Origin: an uncultured Bacteroidota bacterium | GTDB taxonomy: Bacteria; Bacteroidota; Bacteroidia; Bacteroidales; VadinHA17 | Assembly (NCBI GenBank): GCA_937864815.1 | Contig: CALMJY010000085.1 | Span: 1-49,208 of the forward strand | Length of the DNA: 49,208 nucleotides | Direction of reading: 5' to 3' | Shown: one piece after another, positions 42,834-49,208 of the stretch | Layout of the letters: each line of letters begins with the position of its first letter | Position numbering within the stretch: the first letter of the stretch is position 1 | Translations under genes and position numbers: made by a program | Notes under the pieces: model-generated | Seen by the model: the letters and a program-made list of their open reading frames with translations, nothing else | Told to the model about the DNA's origin: nothing | Database searches by the model: none

Positions 42834-43149
42834 TATGAAAATTGTTAATAAGAAAGATGTAAAGCAACTCTTCAAAATTGACAATCTGTTTGCAGAAATT
42901 GAAAAATGTATGATTATCCGCCAAACTGGACAAGTTTACTCCTGATACTATTATTAAGCTCACAGATGATGAAATGAGGAGTTGTCAGATCAGCCGACAA
43001 AAGGCTACATACCTTCGTGAGTTGTCAGCTGCAATTATTAGTGGTTATGTTGATTTGGATGATTTTCCGAAACATGGAAACCGTTTCGTTCCCTTGCAAC
43101 TTATTTCTTCTGGCATTATTACCTGAGTAAAAGAAATAGAAATCATTAG
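42834..43149 (+). pseudogene. Decayed DNA-3-methyladenine glycosylase II (alkA-like)
   Basis: Three pieces in three frames line up with one glycosylase. From the ATG at 42834 comes MKIVNKKDVKQLFKIDNLFA plus EIEKC. Another frame from about 42914 gives LSAKLDKFTPDTIIKLTDDE and CQISRQKATYLRELSAAIIS, then GYVDLDDF. A third frame from 43075 gives WKPFRSLATYFFWHYYLSKR to the TAG at 43147. The order and spacing fit an AlkA/HhH glycosylase with at least two internal deletions, the second removing the HhH/catalytic Asp region. It cannot be functional. Confidence 0.75.
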
Positions 43150-43173
43150 CTGCTTTTTGAGGTTCACTGTCCG

Positions 43174-43203
43174 GACTATTAAACAATAGTCAGACAAATT
43201 TGT
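43174..43203. promoter_or_regulatory. Small hairpin and 10-bp palindrome upstream of the PhyH gene
   Basis: GACTATT-AAAC-AATAGTC (43174-43191) is a perfect 7-bp hairpin. It is followed by the palindrome ACAAATTTGT (43194-43203). They lie 47-76 nt before the PhyH start codon. They could be the end of the decayed glycosylase transcript or an operator; no standard -7 element is clear here. Confidence 0.4.
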
Positions 43204-43249
43204 TAGCCTTTATTACAGTACAAGAATAGTAATTATTAAAATCCAGAAA

Positions 43250-44137
43250 ATGAGTTTATCAAGAGATTTGTCTGTTTATTCACATCCTGTGTCTGATATG
43301 TTTGAATGGCCAAAAAATGCAAAAGCCTGGGAGCCATACATGCTGACCGATGAGCAGGTTAATTCATTTAATACTAATGGTTATCTGCATAATGTTAAAC
43401 TTTTGGAAGAAAGGCATGTAGACCTTTTGAATACAGAGCTGACTGACATTATGAACCCTGTTAGCACCAAAAATGATTTGCTGTATGAGATGCATCATAA
43501 TGAATCAACTGACCCTGGCAAAGTTGTCTTTCACTGTCTTGGTCATTGGAGAGTAGCAAAAAGCTTTCATGATATATTATGGAATCCGGCTTTCGTAATG
43601 GCGGCATATCAGTTGCTGGGGAAGAAGGCAGTACGTTTCTGGCACGATCAGCTTTTCTGTAAACCTGCAAAACATGGGGGAGTGGTTGCCTGGCATCAGG
43701 ATTATTCTTACTGGACCCGTTCAATACCTATGCAGCATCTCACATGCTGGATCGGACTTGATGATGCTTCTGAGGAAAATGGTTGTTTACATTATATTCC
43801 GGGAAGTCATAACTGGGGTTTATTTAAGAATCCTGTTCTGACAGGTGAAATGGACGGATTAAAAGCATTCTTAAGTGATGAACAAAAAGAAGAGTTTAAA
43901 CATACTTTACCTGTAGAAATGAAAAAGGGTTATGGTACTTTTCATCACCCCTTATTAATTCATGGCTCATTTGAAAACCGATCAGTACGGTCACGACGGG
44001 CATTAGTTATCAATGTATTTGCCGATGGAACTATTTCCGATTCTGATGAACCATTACTGGAAGGCGTGCCGGTTATTATAAAAGGAGCAAAACTTGAAGG
44101 TCAGTTTTTTCCCCTCCTTTTTGACGGAAAAATCTAG
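43250..44137 (+). CDS. Phytanoyl-CoA dioxygenase (PhyH) family Fe(II)/2-oxoglutarate oxygenase
   Basis: 295 residues, no signal peptide. The 2-His-1-Asp iron triad is visible: His149 and Asp151 in VAWHQDYSYW and His238 in LLIHGSFENRS, with the oxoglutarate Arg shortly after (about R249). Also LHYIPGSHNWGL, typical of PhyH. Such enzymes hydroxylate diverse small molecules, including quaternary amines and sugars-derived compounds; the substrate is unknown. Transcribed alone, convergent with the following gene. Confidence 0.88.
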   Translation: MSLSRDLSVYSHPVSDMFEWPKNAKAWEPYMLTDEQVNSFNTNGYLHNVKLLEERHVDLLNTELTDIMNPVSTKNDLLYEMHHNESTDPGKVVFHCLGHWRVAKSFHDILWNPAFVMAAYQLLGKKAVRFWHDQLFCKPAKHGGVVAWHQDYSYWTRSIPMQHLTCWIGLDDASEENGCLHYIPGSHNWGLFKNPVLTGEMDGLKAFLSDEQKEEFKHTLPVEMKKGYGTFHHPLLIHGSFENRSVRSRRALVINVFADGTISDSDEPLLEGVPVIIKGAKLEGQFFPLLFDGKI

Positions 44138-44186
44138 GTTTTATTTTTCTTAATAGTTTATTTGGTCAATGTATTTGCAGTCCAAA

Positions 44187-44255
44187 GCTGGCGCGGATTC
44201 AGCAAAGCGTAATCAGTGCCATTTGCTCTGGCACCAATTGCAAATTGGCGCCAGC
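44187..44255. terminator. Branched hairpin element between convergent genes
   Basis: Outer arms GCTGGCGC (44187-44194) and GCGCCAGC (44248-44255) enclose two inner hairpins, GTGCCA/TGGCAC (44216-44234) and CCAATT/AATTGG (44234-44248). The right half can alternatively fold as a 25-nt hairpin (TGGCACCAATT with AATTGGCGCCA, one mismatch) followed by ATTTTC. Placed between convergent genes, it probably acts as a two-way terminator. It could also be a mobile or structured RNA element. Confidence 0.6.
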
Positions 44256-44271
44256 ATTTTCATTACAGCTT

Positions 44272-45684
44272 CTACAACTTATAAGGTTTACGGTACTCGT
44301 AACTCAGTAACTTGTTGGCTGCTTCGGAATTGGTAAATACCTCCCTGTCCTTGTCCCACGTAAGCCTTTCCTTTGTTATCATTGATATGGTTGCAAGGTG
44401 TGCCATTGTCGTTGAGCGGTGTCCGGTTTCAAGTGTGCAGAATGGTTCTTTTCTTGATTTAATGCACCCGAGAAAATTTCCGATCAGGTTTGCAGTACTG
44501 TTAGCATAGCTGTTATCGCGAAGAAGTGTATCCTGTGTCTCAAGCTTATACTCCTCTGCTTCCATTAGTTTTTCCCACGAAGAGAATTGTCCTGGTTTTG
44601 CAGGGACTATTTTATAATCATTCTCATTGGTGTATAGAGTTCCTTTTGTTCCCCTCATCTCAATAAATCCGTATGGAACAAAGCTTCCGGTACTTGCTTC
44701 AAGGACCTGTACATTTGCAAGTGTTCCGGAAGCAAATTCAAATGTAACATTGAAGGTGTCAGGTATTGTCCTGTCATCATCAACTGCATATTTTCCACCA
44801 TGTGCGCTTATTGCTGAGGGGGCTTCTTCATTAAGCATCCACCTTATGAGGTCGAGGTAGTGAACCCCGTTATTGCTTATCTGGTTGCAATAATCTTCCC
44901 ACCAGCGGAACCTGTAAGGTGCAATATTATACTGGTATGGTCTTACCGCACGCGGACCGAGCCATGCATCCCAGTTGAAGTTTTTTGGTGGTTCCTCAGG
45001 TTTCATCCTGCCAATACCGGAAGGGAACATATTGCTTACATGACAGGCACTTGAATAGGTTACCTTTCCAATCTTCCCGGCAGGGATCTCTTTCGCAAGC
45101 TTCTGAAATGTAGGGGCTCCTCTTCTGTTAAGTCCGACAGTTACAATCTGTTTGCTCTGCTTCCATACATTGACCATAGCACGCCCTTCAGCAATTGTTT
45201 TGGAAAGTGGCTTCTCAATATAGACATCCTTGCCGGCTTTGATTGCCTCTATGGTCATTATTGCATGCCAGTGATCGGGGGTGGCTATGCAAACTGCGTC
45301 GATGCTTTTATCCTCAAGCAGTTTCCTGTAATCGGAATACCTGGCTACATTATTCGGGAATTTTTCCCCCATTAGTGGGATCTGTCCTGGCATATCTTTA
45401 ATATACCGGGGATCAACCTGTGACCTGTCGCGGGTAATATAAGGTTCATAAACATCACATAATGCTGCTATCTCGCATTCCGGTTTTGCCATGAAAAGCT
45501 GAAGCAGCTGTGTTCCCCTGTTACCGACTCCGATAAAACCAACCCGGATCTTTTCATTAGCACCTGCCATCCTTCTGTATGTTGAAGCATTTGCCGGATT
45601 TGCTCCAAGGACCAAACCTGCCGATACAACTCCGGTTGTGGCTATGAAAGAGCGTCGCGATGTTTTACTTACTGAATTTTTCAT
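44272..45684 (-). CDS. Tat-exported Gfo/Idh/MocA-family oxidoreductase (2)
   Basis: 470 residues from the ATG at 45684; an in-frame TTG at 45705 is less likely. The signal KTSRRSFIATTGVVSAGLVL is a good twin-arginine match. Mature part: IRVGFIGVGNRGTQLL, ATPDHWHAIMTIEAIKAGKD and VYIEKPLSKTIAEGR (canonical EKP), then NNGVHYLDLIRWML. Similar to exported dehydrogenases that act on glycosides or inositols. Transcribed leftward, divergent from oxidoreductase 3. Confidence 0.9.
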   Translation of the reverse strand: MKNSVSKTSRRSFIATTGVVSAGLVLGANPANASTYRRMAGANEKIRVGFIGVGNRGTQLLQLFMAKPECEIAALCDVYEPYITRDRSQVDPRYIKDMPGQIPLMGEKFPNNVARYSDYRKLLEDKSIDAVCIATPDHWHAIMTIEAIKAGKDVYIEKPLSKTIAEGRAMVNVWKQSKQIVTVGLNRRGAPTFQKLAKEIPAGKIGKVTYSSACHVSNMFPSGIGRMKPEEPPKNFNWDAWLGPRAVRPYQYNIAPYRFRWWEDYCNQISNNGVHYLDLIRWMLNEEAPSAISAHGGKYAVDDDRTIPDTFNVTFEFASGTLANVQVLEASTGSFVPYGFIEMRGTKGTLYTNENDYKIVPAKPGQFSSWEKLMEAEEYKLETQDTLLRDNSYANSTANLIGNFLGCIKSRKEPFCTLETGHRSTTMAHLATISMITKERLTWDKDREVFTNSEAANKLLSYEYRKPYKL

Positions 45685-45804
45685 GAGAATAGGTTTTGTT
45701 ATCAAACTTACATAAAAATTCAGCCCGACCTTCTTAATAATTAACTATAATCATTAAATTGTGAAAAATATTGCTCCGGAAAAAACTCATATAATAATTG
45801 TGAA

Positions 45805-46848
45805 ATGAAAAAAGAATTCAACCGCCGTGATTTTGTAAAAACAGCTACTGTCGGAGGTATAGGACTTGGTCTGACAGCAGGCACAACTTCACTTTTCGGA
45901 AGGGGTAGCCAGGCTTCAGGCAGGATCGGTATAATCGGTCTCGATACATCTCATAGTACAGCATTTACAAAAGCATTAAACGCTCCTGATGCAAAGCCTG
46001 AATTTGCAGGATTCCGGATCGTTGCTGCCTATCCCAAAGGAAGCAGTGACATCAAATCGAGCTATGAAAGAATACCTGGATATATTGAGGAGGTTAAGAA
46101 ATACGGCGTTGAGATAACTGAATCACTGGATGATCTTATCTCTAAAGTTGATTATGTTCTCCTTGAAACAAATGATGGAAAATTGCATCTCGAACAGGCT
46201 CTCCCGGTTTTCAGAGCAGGCAAGAGGGTATTCATTGACAAACCGATTGCTGCCAGCCTTGAGCATGCTCTTGCTATTTTCAAGGCAGCAGATTATTATA
46301 AAGTACCGGTATTTTCTTCTTCTTCCCTTAGGTATATGCCTGGTATAAAAGATGTAGCGGACGGCAAGATTGGTAAGGTTACAGGTGCCGACACATTCTC
46401 CCCCTGCAGTCTGGAACCATCTCATCCCGATCTGTTCTGGTATGGGATTCATGGAGTAGAGGCTCTTATTGCAGTAATGGGAACCGGCTGTAAAACAGTT
46501 ACACGTGTAAGCACTGCTGACACTGATGTTGTTGCGGGGATATGGAATGACGGACGGATAGGAACATTCCGTGGTACCCGGTCAGGTCAGCATGGTTACG
46601 GAGGAACAGCATATGGTGAAAAAGGGAGTATTTCTTTGGGAACCTATGCAGGATATGATCCTTTGCTTGTACAAATACTTGAATTCTTTAAAACCGGTGT
46701 TGAACCTGTTAAAAGGGAAGAGACAGTTGAGATATTTGCCTTCATGCAGGCTGCTGACGTAAGTAAGAAAAAAGGTGGTATACCAGTTGAAATTGCTGAT
46801 GTTAAAGCCGATGCAGAAAAGAAAGCTGCAAAGATCAAACTAACCTGA
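45805..46848 (+). CDS. Tat-exported Gfo/Idh/MocA-family oxidoreductase (3), short form
   Basis: 347 residues with a twin-arginine signal (EFNRRDFVKTATVGGIGLGL). The Rossmann region is GRIGIIGLDTSHSTAF instead of GxGxxG-type GCG, and the EKP motif reads VFIDKPIA. The second domain is shorter than in its neighbours. The SSLRYMPGI, WYGIHGVEALIAVMG and FRGTRSGQHGYGGTAYGEKG segments identify the sub-branch. The changes may mean altered cofactor handling. 16 nt before the next gene. Confidence 0.87.
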   Translation: MKKEFNRRDFVKTATVGGIGLGLTAGTTSLFGRGSQASGRIGIIGLDTSHSTAFTKALNAPDAKPEFAGFRIVAAYPKGSSDIKSSYERIPGYIEEVKKYGVEITESLDDLISKVDYVLLETNDGKLHLEQALPVFRAGKRVFIDKPIAASLEHALAIFKAADYYKVPVFSSSSLRYMPGIKDVADGKIGKVTGADTFSPCSLEPSHPDLFWYGIHGVEALIAVMGTGCKTVTRVSTADTDVVAGIWNDGRIGTFRGTRSGQHGYGGTAYGEKGSISLGTYAGYDPLLVQILEFFKTGVEPVKREETVEIFAFMQAADVSKKKGGIPVEIADVKADAEKKAAKIKLT

Positions 46849-46864
46849 TAAATTTCGAATAATT

Positions 46865-48208
46865 ATGATAAATAGTCGAAGATCATTTATAAAAAAATCA
46901 GCTGCGGGAATTGCTGCTGTAAGTGTCGGAGGGATATTACCCGGATTCAGTGCCAGAAGTTATTCTTCAATATTGGGTGCAAATGACAAGGTGCTTATCG
47001 CTGTTATGGGAGTTAATTCAAGAGGTAAAGCCTTGTCAGACACTTTTTCAAAGCAGGAGAATGTGGAGATAATCTATATCTGTGATGTTGATACGAGGGC
47101 AGAAGCAGCTTGTTCTGATGCAATTGAGAAGCTTGGTAAAAAACGACCTGCTGCCTGCCCCGATTTCCGGAAAGCGCTTGAAGATAAAAAGCTTGATGCG
47201 ATGGTAATTGCGGCTCCCGATCACTGGCACGCACCGGCTGCAATACTGGCATCAAAGGCAGGTAAACATGTTTATCTCGAAAAGCCATGCAGTCATAATC
47301 CGGCAGAGGGCGAGCTTCTGGTTGCAGCTGCAAATAAATACAGGAATGTGATACAGATGGGTAACCAGCGACGTTCATTTCCTAATGTTATTGCAGGCAT
47401 TACCGAGCTGAAATCAGGAATTATAGGCCGTCCATATTTTGCAAAGACCTGGTATACGAATAACCGCCCGTCAATTGGCATTGGCAAAGAAGTTCCTGTA
47501 CCATCATGGCTTAATTATGATCTGTGGCAGGGACCTGCACCCAGGAAAGCCTATAAAGACAATCTTATCCATTATAACTGGCACTGGTTCTGGAACTGGG
47601 GTACAGGAGAAGCCCTGAATAACGGAACACACTTTGTCGATCTCGCACGCTGGGGACTGGGAGTGGATTACCCGGTAAAAGTAAGCTCCTCGGGAGGACG
47701 GTACAGGTATAAGGATGACTGGGAAACTCCTGATACCCAGGTAATATCAATGGAGTTTGACAACAACACAGGCATGACATGGGAAGGTGTCAGCTGCAAT
47801 GGCCGTCCTATTGAAGGAAGTACAGTTGGTGTGATATTCAGTTGTGAAAACGGATCACTCCGGATAGATGCCGGCAATGCATATTCTGTTTTTGATGTTC
47901 AGGGCAAACTCATTAAGGAAGTAAAAGCCGAAACAGCAATTGATTCAAGGAATCTCAGTAATCCATCCGCCGGTCTCGACGCAGTTCATATTGTGAACTT
48001 CCTCGATGCAATAAGGAATGGGGTAAAACTCAATGCCGATATAATGAGCGGTCATAAGAGTACACTTCTTGTGCAGCTCGGAAATATCGCCCAGCGGACA
48101 GGCAGGACATTAATCTTAAATCCGGCAAACGGGCACATTAAGGATGATCCGGTTGCTGAAAAACTATGGTCTAGAGAATATGAAAAGGGATGGGAGCCGG
48201 TGATTTGA
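46865..48208 (+). CDS. Tat-exported Gfo/Idh/MocA-family oxidoreductase (4)
   Basis: 447 residues. Signal MINSRRSFIKKSAAGIAAVS, then VGGILPGFSAR. Mature: VLIAVMGVNSRGKALS, AAPDHWHAPAAILASKAGKH and VYLEKPCSHNPAEGE. The Trp-rich HYNWHWFWNWGTGEALNNGT with HFVDLARWGLG forms the substrate side. Close in layout to oxidoreductase 2. Probably co-transcribed with oxidoreductase 3. No partner cytochrome is in the window, so cofactor recycling by a coupled sugar substrate is likely. Confidence 0.9.
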   Translation: MINSRRSFIKKSAAGIAAVSVGGILPGFSARSYSSILGANDKVLIAVMGVNSRGKALSDTFSKQENVEIIYICDVDTRAEAACSDAIEKLGKKRPAACPDFRKALEDKKLDAMVIAAPDHWHAPAAILASKAGKHVYLEKPCSHNPAEGELLVAAANKYRNVIQMGNQRRSFPNVIAGITELKSGIIGRPYFAKTWYTNNRPSIGIGKEVPVPSWLNYDLWQGPAPRKAYKDNLIHYNWHWFWNWGTGEALNNGTHFVDLARWGLGVDYPVKVSSSGGRYRYKDDWETPDTQVISMEFDNNTGMTWEGVSCNGRPIEGSTVGVIFSCENGSLRIDAGNAYSVFDVQGKLIKEVKAETAIDSRNLSNPSAGLDAVHIVNFLDAIRNGVKLNADIMSGHKSTLLVQLGNIAQRTGRTLILNPANGHIKDDPVAEKLWSREYEKGWEPVI

Positions 48209-48345
48209 ACCCCCATCTCCCCAGGGGGGCTTAAAGATCAGATGATATGGAAATTTTTTTAAAATTAAATTTCAGAGATATATTAATAATTAAAATAGTA
48301 TCGATATTATCCGGGATATAAGTCCCCCCTGGGGGATTTAGGGGT
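48209..48345. repeat. REP-like inverted repeat, copy F (long spacer)
   Basis: Left arm ACCCCCATCTCCCCAGGGGG with GCTT (48209-48233) and right arm AAGTCCCCCCTGGGGGATTT with AGGGGTAG (48320-48345) match copies B and D, but the spacer is about 86 nt of AT-rich sequence. It fills most of the gap between oxidoreductase 4 and the permease gene. Confidence 0.8.
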
Positions 48346-48382
48346 AGTATTTAGATTATTTAATCAGATTATCATAACATTT

Positions 48383-49208
48383 ATGCCAAGTATTGAAACA
48401 GTAGATTCCAGTTCACTTTCAACACGAAAGACAGTAATTTCAATCTCAATTATTGCGTTGCTTTTTTTTATTTTTGGGATTACAACCTGGATTAATGCTA
48501 TCCTTATTCCTTATTTCAAAATCTCATGTGAATTAAATAATGTTCAGTCGCTGCTGGTGGCTTTTGCTTTTTATATAGCCTATTTTGTTATGGCGGTACC
48601 TGCAGCTCATCTGCTTGAGAGGGTGGGATTCAAGAAAGGCATTATGATAGGTTTCTGGATCATGTCACTGGGTGCATTGATTTTTGTTCCGGCAGCCCTT
48701 ACAAGAACCTATAGCATCTTTCTGCTTGGGCTATTCTCAATAGGTACAGGACTGGCAATCCTGCAGCCTGCCGCCAATACCTATATTACAATGATCGGTT
48801 CCAAGGAAAGGGCAGCTCAGAGAATGAGTATCATGGGTGTCTGTAATAAAACCGCAGGGATCATTGCTCCGCTTCTGCTTGCAGCAGCTATTCTTAAACC
48901 TACCGATACTGAACTCTTCAGTCAGTTACCGCTTATGGAAGAGAGTGAAAGAAATGCAGCCCTTGATGTACTGATCAGGAGGGTAATTGTCCCTTATTCA
49001 TTTATGGCAGTTGTGCTTTTCGGACTTGGGATCTTCGTCCGGTATTCAGTTCTTCCTGAGATAAATACAAGCAAGGACAATGCCGGCTCGGCCGATAACC
49101 ATTCGGATAAAACAAGTATAGTTCAGTTTCCCTATACCATATTGGGAGCAGTTGCCATCTTTCTTCATGTTGGATCGCAGGTAACCGGTATAAATACTGT
49201 TATAGGCT
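48383..49208 (+). CDS. FHS-family MFS sugar permease (FucP/GluP-like), C-terminus cut by window edge
   Basis: An open frame from the ATG at 48383 to the right edge, 275 codons. After a short N-terminus (MPSIETVDSSSLSTRKTVIS) come hydrophobic helices starting SIIALLFFIFGITTWINAIL, then FAFYIAYFVMAVPAAHLLER, VGFKKGIMIG and the GTGLAILQPAANTYITMIGS segment. These are hallmarks of L-fucose/glucose-galactose proton symporters, whose TTWIN or FGFxTCLN opening is characteristic. It would import the free sugar released by the exported enzymes. Confidence 0.88.
   Translation, partial: MPSIETVDSSSLSTRKTVISISIIALLFFIFGITTWINAILIPYFKISCELNNVQSLLVAFAFYIAYFVMAVPAAHLLERVGFKKGIMIGFWIMSLGALIFVPAALTRTYSIFLLGLFSIGTGLAILQPAANTYITMIGSKERAAQRMSIMGVCNKTAGIIAPLLLAAAILKPTDTELFSQLPLMEESERNAALDVLIRRVIVPYSFMAVVLFGLGIFVRYSVLPEINTSKDNAGSADNHSDKTSIVQFPYTILGAVAIFLHVGSQVTGINTVIG

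Noticed and set aside
42709-42945. 78-codon plus-strand frame across the purU and alkA relics
   Set aside because: It reads antisense through the purU relic and then into the first alkA fragment; no coherent product.
44187-44255. Integron attC site
   Set aside because: The required R'/R'' core consensus (GTTRRRY) is not present and there is no integrase.
1-49208. SusC/SusD pair or ECF sigma/anti-sigma typical of a Bacteroidota PUL
   Set aside because: None found in any frame of the window, so the region is not called a classical polysaccharide utilisation locus.

Overview
The window reads as a chromosomal segment of a Bacteroidota bacterium, probably a Bacteroidales/Marinilabiliales-type glycan degrader. 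Three things point there: near-perfect Bacteroidota promoter -7 elements (TAnnTTTG) in front of the two biosynthetic leaders; weak or absent Shine-Dalgarno sequences with many short-spaced or overlapping genes; and a right half full of lipoproteins, Tat-exported Gfo/Idh/MocA oxidoreductases and sugar-acid enzymes. No rRNA, tRNA, CRISPR array, integrase or intact transposase was recognised.

Left third (1-15.8 kb, all minus strand): branched-chain amino acid and histidine biosynthesis. Reading with transcription from 15.8 kb leftward: ilv leader peptide and terminator, ilvD, ilvB, ilvN, ilvC, leuA, leuC, leuD, a citramalate/isopropylmalate synthase-like gene, leuB; then a second promoter, a his leader peptide and terminator, hisG, hisD, hisC and hisB (cut by the left edge). 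Both leaders have the layout of classical ribosome-mediated attenuators. The ilv leader encodes a short peptide with an Ile/Val/Leu run, and the his leader encodes a peptide with HHHHYH. Each is followed by a possible antiterminator and a strong terminator hairpin with a U-run. The gaps between the ilv genes are filled with short tandem repeats, and a REP-like GC-rich inverted repeat sits between leuA and leuC.

Middle and right (16-49 kb, mostly plus strand): a long catabolic region. It holds a GH2-like protein with altered catalytic residues, a sugar isomerase-like lipoprotein, an amidohydrolase lipoprotein, a tandem alpha/beta hydrolase and an isochorismatase-like protein. Next comes an L-fucose-type oxidative module (aldo/keto reductase, Zn alcohol dehydrogenase, sugar lactonase), two ceramidase-like proteins and two Tat-exported DegT/DnrJ/StrS-type PLP aminotransferases. 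These are followed by a propeller-like lipoprotein, an exported M55 peptidase-like protein, a DoxX/Tat/TIM-barrel fusion, another esterase, nagA and nagB. Four signal-bearing Gfo/Idh/MocA oxidoreductases, an exported ADP-ribosylglycohydrolase-fold protein, a PhyH-type dioxygenase and a FucP-like MFS permease (cut by the right edge) complete it. Seven proteins start with twin-arginine signals and one more carries an internal one, and most bind NAD(P) or PLP. The inference is an envelope-located oxidation/transamination/hydrolysis route for unusual (amino) sugars feeding a cytosolic fucose-type and GlcNAc-6-P route. The substrate is unknown.

At 42.6-43.15 kb two decayed housekeeping genes lie back to back (the purU 3' end and a multiply deleted alkA-like glycosylase), marking a deletion scar. 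Several families of short palindromic elements are scattered through the gaps: REP-like GGGGGATTTAGGGG arms, a GGGGCTGTCT-bounded MITE-like unit, an 18-bp and a 28-bp palindrome, and an AACCACA inverted pair.
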